Source: Candidatus Thiodiazotropha endoloripes (GTDB lineage: Bacteria > Pseudomonadota > Gammaproteobacteria > Chromatiales > Chromatiaceae). From it: DNA of 64,000 nucleotides. Within the stretch, counting starts at the first letter, position 1; every line of letters starts with the position of its first letter. The stretch lies in assembly GCF_001708965.1 (NCBI RefSeq), contig NZ_LVJW01000003.1, forward strand, positions 620,001 to 684,000, read 5' to 3'. Positions 61,322 to 64,000 of the stretch are shown one piece after another. The translations under genes and the position numbers were made by a program. Below the pieces are notes generated by a model, which was given only the letters and a program-made list of their open reading frames with translations, was not told the DNA's origin and made no database searches.

Positions 61322-62527
61322 GTGTCCACGCAAGAGATGGAAGAGTTCCGCAGAATCAAGCGGTTGCCACCCTATGTGTTCGCTATTGTGAATGAACTCA
61401 AGGCGGCGGCGCGAGCGCGGGGCGAGGACATCATCGATTTTGGCATGGGTAACCCGGATCAGCCCACGCCACAACATATCGTGGACAAGCTTTGCGAGGT
61501 CGCAAACCGTAAAGATACCCACCGTTACTCCATGTCGAAAGGCATACCACGACTGCGCCGGGCGATGAGTAACTGGTATAAAAGCCGCTACCAGGTCGAT
61601 CTCGATCCCGAGACTCAGGTGATCGCCACGATCGGTTCCAAAGAGGGCCTGGCACATCTGGCGCTGGCCTGCATGGGGCCGGGGGATTCGGTGCTTGTCC
61701 CCAATCCGGCCTATCCCATACACCCATACGGATTCATCATTTCCGGTGCCGATGTGCGCCATGTGCCGATGGTTCCCGGAGTGGATTTCTTCGATGAACT
61801 GGTGAGAGCAATCAAGGACTCCTGGCCACGTCCGAAAATGCTGGTACTGAATTTTCCCGGCAATCCGACAACCCAATGTGTCGAGCTCGACTTCTTCGAA
61901 AAGATTGTGGAGATCGCCAAGGAGTACAACATCTGGGTGGTGCACGATCTGGCCTATGCGGATATCGTCTTCGATGGTTATGTGGCGCCCTCGATTCTGC
62001 AGGTGCCCGGGGCCGATGAAATCGCGGTGGAGTTCTTCTCCCTGTCGAAAAGTTACAACATGCCGGGCTGGCGGGTCGGCTTCATGTCAGGAAATAAGAC
62101 TCTGGTAGCCGCCCTGGCAAGGATCAAGTCCTATCTTGACTATGGAACCTTCACTCCGATTCAGGTTGCCGCCATTGCGGCGCTGGAAGGTCCCCAGGAT
62201 GTGGTGAGGGAGATCTGCGGCATGTATCAAAGCCGTCGGGATGTGTTGTGCGACGGTCTGAACAATATCGGCTGGCATGTGGAAAAACCGAAAGCAACCA
62301 TGTTTGTCTGGGCACCGATTCCTGAGCCCTACCGGGCCATGGGCTCCCTTGAATTTTCCAAGAAACTGTTGAGCGAAGCCAAGGTCGCTGTTTCACCGGG
62401 TATCGGATTCGGTGAACATGGTGATGATCATGTCCGCTTTGGTTTGATTGAAAATGAACACAGAACCCGCCAGGCAGTGCGGGGTATTCGCGATATGTTC
62501 CGTAAAGACGGACTGATCGAATCTTGA
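61322..62527 (+). CDS. alaC: alanine transaminase-type aminotransferase
   Basis: AlaC, 401 residues, a PLP fold-type I aminotransferase acting on alanine/pyruvate. The PLP lysine is in [18 protein letters not shown]; the family N-terminus [29 protein letters not shown] matches AlaC. The start is GTG at 61322, following a GAGGTATCC leader. It sits 25 bp before hom, so alanine and threonine synthesis share a transcript, an arrangement seen in other gammaproteobacteria. Confidence 0.94.
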   Translation: MSTQEMEEFRRIKRLPPYVFAIVNELKAAARARGEDIIDFGMGNPDQPTPQHIVDKLCEVANRKDTHRYSMSKGIPRLRRAMSNWYKSRYQVDLDPETQVIATIGSKEGLAHLALACMGPGDSVLVPNPAYPIHPYGFIISGADVRHVPMVPGVDFFDELVRAIKDSWPRPKMLVLNFPGNPTTQCVELDFFEKIVEIAKEYNIWVVHDLAYADIVFDGYVAPSILQVPGADEIAVEFFSLSKSYNMPGWRVGFMSGNKTLVAALARIKSYLDYGTFTPIQVAAIAALEGPQDVVREICGMYQSRRDVLCDGLNNIGWHVEKPKATMFVWAPIPEPYRAMGSLEFSKKLLSEAKVAVSPGIGFGEHGDDHVRFGLIENEHRTRQAVRGIRDMFRKDGLIES

Positions 62528-62552
62528 GCAATCTATTGTAGGAGTAATTACT

Positions 62553-63866
62553 GTGAATCCAGTTAAAGTTGGTTTGTTGGGGCTTGGCACGGTTGGAGGC
62601 GGTACGCTGAATGTCCTGACCCGCAATGCCGATGAGATTGCCCGTCGTGCTGGTCGCGGTATACAGATTACCCATGCAGCAGCCAAGGCCTATGATCCCA
62701 GTAAATTGTCCGGCCTGGATAAGGTTGAGATCAGTGACGATGCCTTTGCGGTGGTGGACAATCCGGAAATCGAGATCATCATCGAATTGATCGGCGGCTA
62801 TTCCCCCGCACGAGAATTGGTATTGAAAGCGATTGAAAACGGTAAACATGTGGTCACCGCGAATAAGGCGCTGATCGCCATGCATGGCAATGAAATCTTT
62901 GCAGCGGCGCAGAAGCACGGGGTCATGGTGGCCTTCGAAGCCGCTGTGGCTGGTGGTATTCCGATAATCAAAGCGGTTCGTGAAGGGTTGGCGGCGAATC
63001 GTATCGAATGGATCGCCGGTATCATCAACGGCACAGGTAACTTCATTTTAACCGAGATGCGCGATAAGGGACGTGAGTTCTCCGACGTGCTCAAAGAGGC
63101 GCAAGCCCTGGGCTATGCGGAAGCGGATCCCACCTTCGATGTGGAAGGCATCGATGCAGCCCACAAGCTGACGATCCTGGGCTCAATCGCATTTGGCATT
63201 CCTTTGCAGTTTGAAAAAACCTATACCGAAGGCATTACCAAAATTGAACCCCAGGATGTGGAGTATGCCAACGATTTCGGCTACCGCATCAAACATCTTG
63301 GTGTCACCCGTATGACCGATAAGGGTATCGAGATGCGGGTCCATCCCACCATGATTCCCCACCGGCGCTTGATCGCCAATGTGGATGGGGTGATGAATGC
63401 GGTATTGGTCAACGGGGATGCCGTGGGGCCAACACTCTATTACGGCGCCGGGGCGGGATCCGAACCGACAGCATCTGCGGTGACAGCCGACGTGGTTGAT
63501 GTGGTGCGGGCACTGACCACCGACACAGAGAACCGGGTCCCCCATCTGGCATTTCAACCAGGAGAACTGGTCGATCTACCGATCCTGCCGATCGAAGAGG
63601 TCGAATCAGCCTATTACCTGAGAATGCAGGTTGAGGATAAACCGGGTGTGGTCGCCAGAATCGCAACCATCCTGGCGGATTCACAGATCAGCATTGAAGC
63701 GATTCATCAGAAAGAGCCCGCCGAAGGTGACAGTACCGTACCCCTGGTGATGATCACCCAGACCGTCGTGGAGAAACGCCTGAATGATGCGCTGGCTGCC
63801 ATTGAACAGCTGGAGAGCGTCTCAGGACAGATCATGCGGATCAGGATTGAGCGTCTCGATGGCTAG
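62553..63866 (+). CDS. hom: homoserine dehydrogenase
   Basis: Monofunctional homoserine dehydrogenase, 437 residues, reducing aspartate semialdehyde to homoserine. The NAD(P) site is GLLGLGTVGGGTLNVL, the central domain has GIINGTGNFILTEM and AQALGYAEADPTFDVEG, and an ACT domain ends the protein (YYLRMQVEDKPGVVARIATILAD). The start is GTG at 62553 after TGTAGGAGTAA. thrC follows 96 bp later, with a hairpin between them. Confidence 0.96.
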   Translation: MNPVKVGLLGLGTVGGGTLNVLTRNADEIARRAGRGIQITHAAAKAYDPSKLSGLDKVEISDDAFAVVDNPEIEIIIELIGGYSPARELVLKAIENGKHVVTANKALIAMHGNEIFAAAQKHGVMVAFEAAVAGGIPIIKAVREGLAANRIEWIAGIINGTGNFILTEMRDKGREFSDVLKEAQALGYAEADPTFDVEGIDAAHKLTILGSIAFGIPLQFEKTYTEGITKIEPQDVEYANDFGYRIKHLGVTRMTDKGIEMRVHPTMIPHRRLIANVDGVMNAVLVNGDAVGPTLYYGAGAGSEPTASAVTADVVDVVRALTTDTENRVPHLAFQPGELVDLPILPIEEVESAYYLRMQVEDKPGVVARIATILADSQISIEAIHQKEPAEGDSTVPLVMITQTVVEKRLNDALAAIEQLESVSGQIMRIRIERLDG

Positions 63867-63900
63867 TTGCCGATCGATATAGCAGAAAGTTTCTGACAGG

Positions 63901-63926
63901 TGGGGCTGAGAAATTATCAGACCCCA
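63901..63926 (+). other. hairpin between hom and thrC
   Basis: TGGGG-CTGA pairs with TCAG-CCCCA, with one bulged A and a 7-base loop. No T-run follows, so it is probably an intra-operon RNA structure and not a terminator. Confidence 0.4.
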
Positions 63927-63962
63927 TAAGATAAAGATAAAGATTTTTGAGGATTAAATATC

Positions 63963-64000
63963 ATGTCATTCCGTCCCCGATACACTGGATTGATCGACCG
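63963..64000 (+). CDS. thrC: threonine synthase, 5' end
   Basis: The first twelve codons read MSFRPRYTGLID, matching the RYTGLI opening of threonine synthase (EC 4.2.3.1), and the gene follows homoserine dehydrogenase as expected. A GAGG site lies just upstream. The rest is beyond the window edge. Confidence 0.75.
   Translation, partial: MSFRPRYTGLID

Noticed and set aside
1-64000. tRNA, rRNA genes, insertion sequences or prophage
   Set aside because: No tRNA-like cloverleaf, rRNA segment, transposase, integrase or terminal inverted repeat was recognised anywhere in the window.

Overview
The window comes from a gammaproteobacterium that oxidises reduced sulfur. It carries a complete reverse dissimilatory sulfite reductase cluster in the order dsrABEFHCMKLJOPNRS, the order known from Allochromatium vinosum. 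It also has a detached soxYZ pair, a full cbb3 oxidase locus (ccoNOQP, ccoGHIS) and typical gammaproteobacterial housekeeping blocks (surE-pcm-yqaA-nlpD-rpoS, pepN, alaC-hom-thrC, truD). No phototrophy genes are visible. A chemolithotrophic sulfur oxidiser of the Chromatiales/Sedimenticola/Thiodiazotropha type is the best guess, but that placement is inference.

Layout. 1-4600: the 3' end of truD, then conserved genes of unknown role, an ankyrin protein and a PKHD-type Fe(II)/2-oxoglutarate hydroxylase. 4612-6772 (minus strand): a cysteine-free DsrC paralog, an orphan Cas6/Cmx6-like RAMP protein, a 236-residue helical protein and an unlisted 58-residue protein. 6773-7225: a divergent regulatory region with a perfect 10-bp inverted repeat. 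7226-21018: the dsr cluster, with strong RNA hairpins after dsrA and dsrC and an intrinsic terminator after dsrP. 21124-33192: a Cys-rich unknown, hslR-grxC, pepN, a CHAD protein overlapping a ParA ATPase, a YadGH ABC exporter, a LolA-like pair, rhodanese and an LpxL-type acyltransferase. 33479-44473: two translationally coupled envelope proteins (VWA, and an acidic repeat protein), soxYZ, bepA, a one-heme Tll0287-type sensor, a MoxR/VWA trio and an Smr protein. 44615-49397: surE to rpoS, then fnr 11 nt behind rpoS. 49398-58732: cbb3 oxidase structural and assembly genes. 58750-64000: small and membrane proteins of unknown role, then alaC, hom and the start of thrC.

How it fits together. SoxYZ would carry sulfur in the periplasm. 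DsrEFH and DsrC would carry persulfide sulfur in the cytoplasm to DsrAB/DsrL. DsrMKJOP links DsrC oxidation to the membrane quinone pool and periplasm. Electrons would end at the high-affinity cbb3 oxidase. The Fnr protein has all four cluster cysteines and the E-x2-SR recognition residues at Escherichia coli numbering, and a near-consensus Fnr site lies upstream of ccoN.

The best candidate for an undescribed system is the minus-strand operon next to dsrA. It combines a CRISPR-type RNA endonuclease fold, with no CRISPR array or other cas genes in view, with a DsrC-fold protein that has lost its redox cysteines. It shares its promoter region with dsrA. Processing of structured RNA, perhaps dsr mRNA, is a testable idea and not a conclusion.
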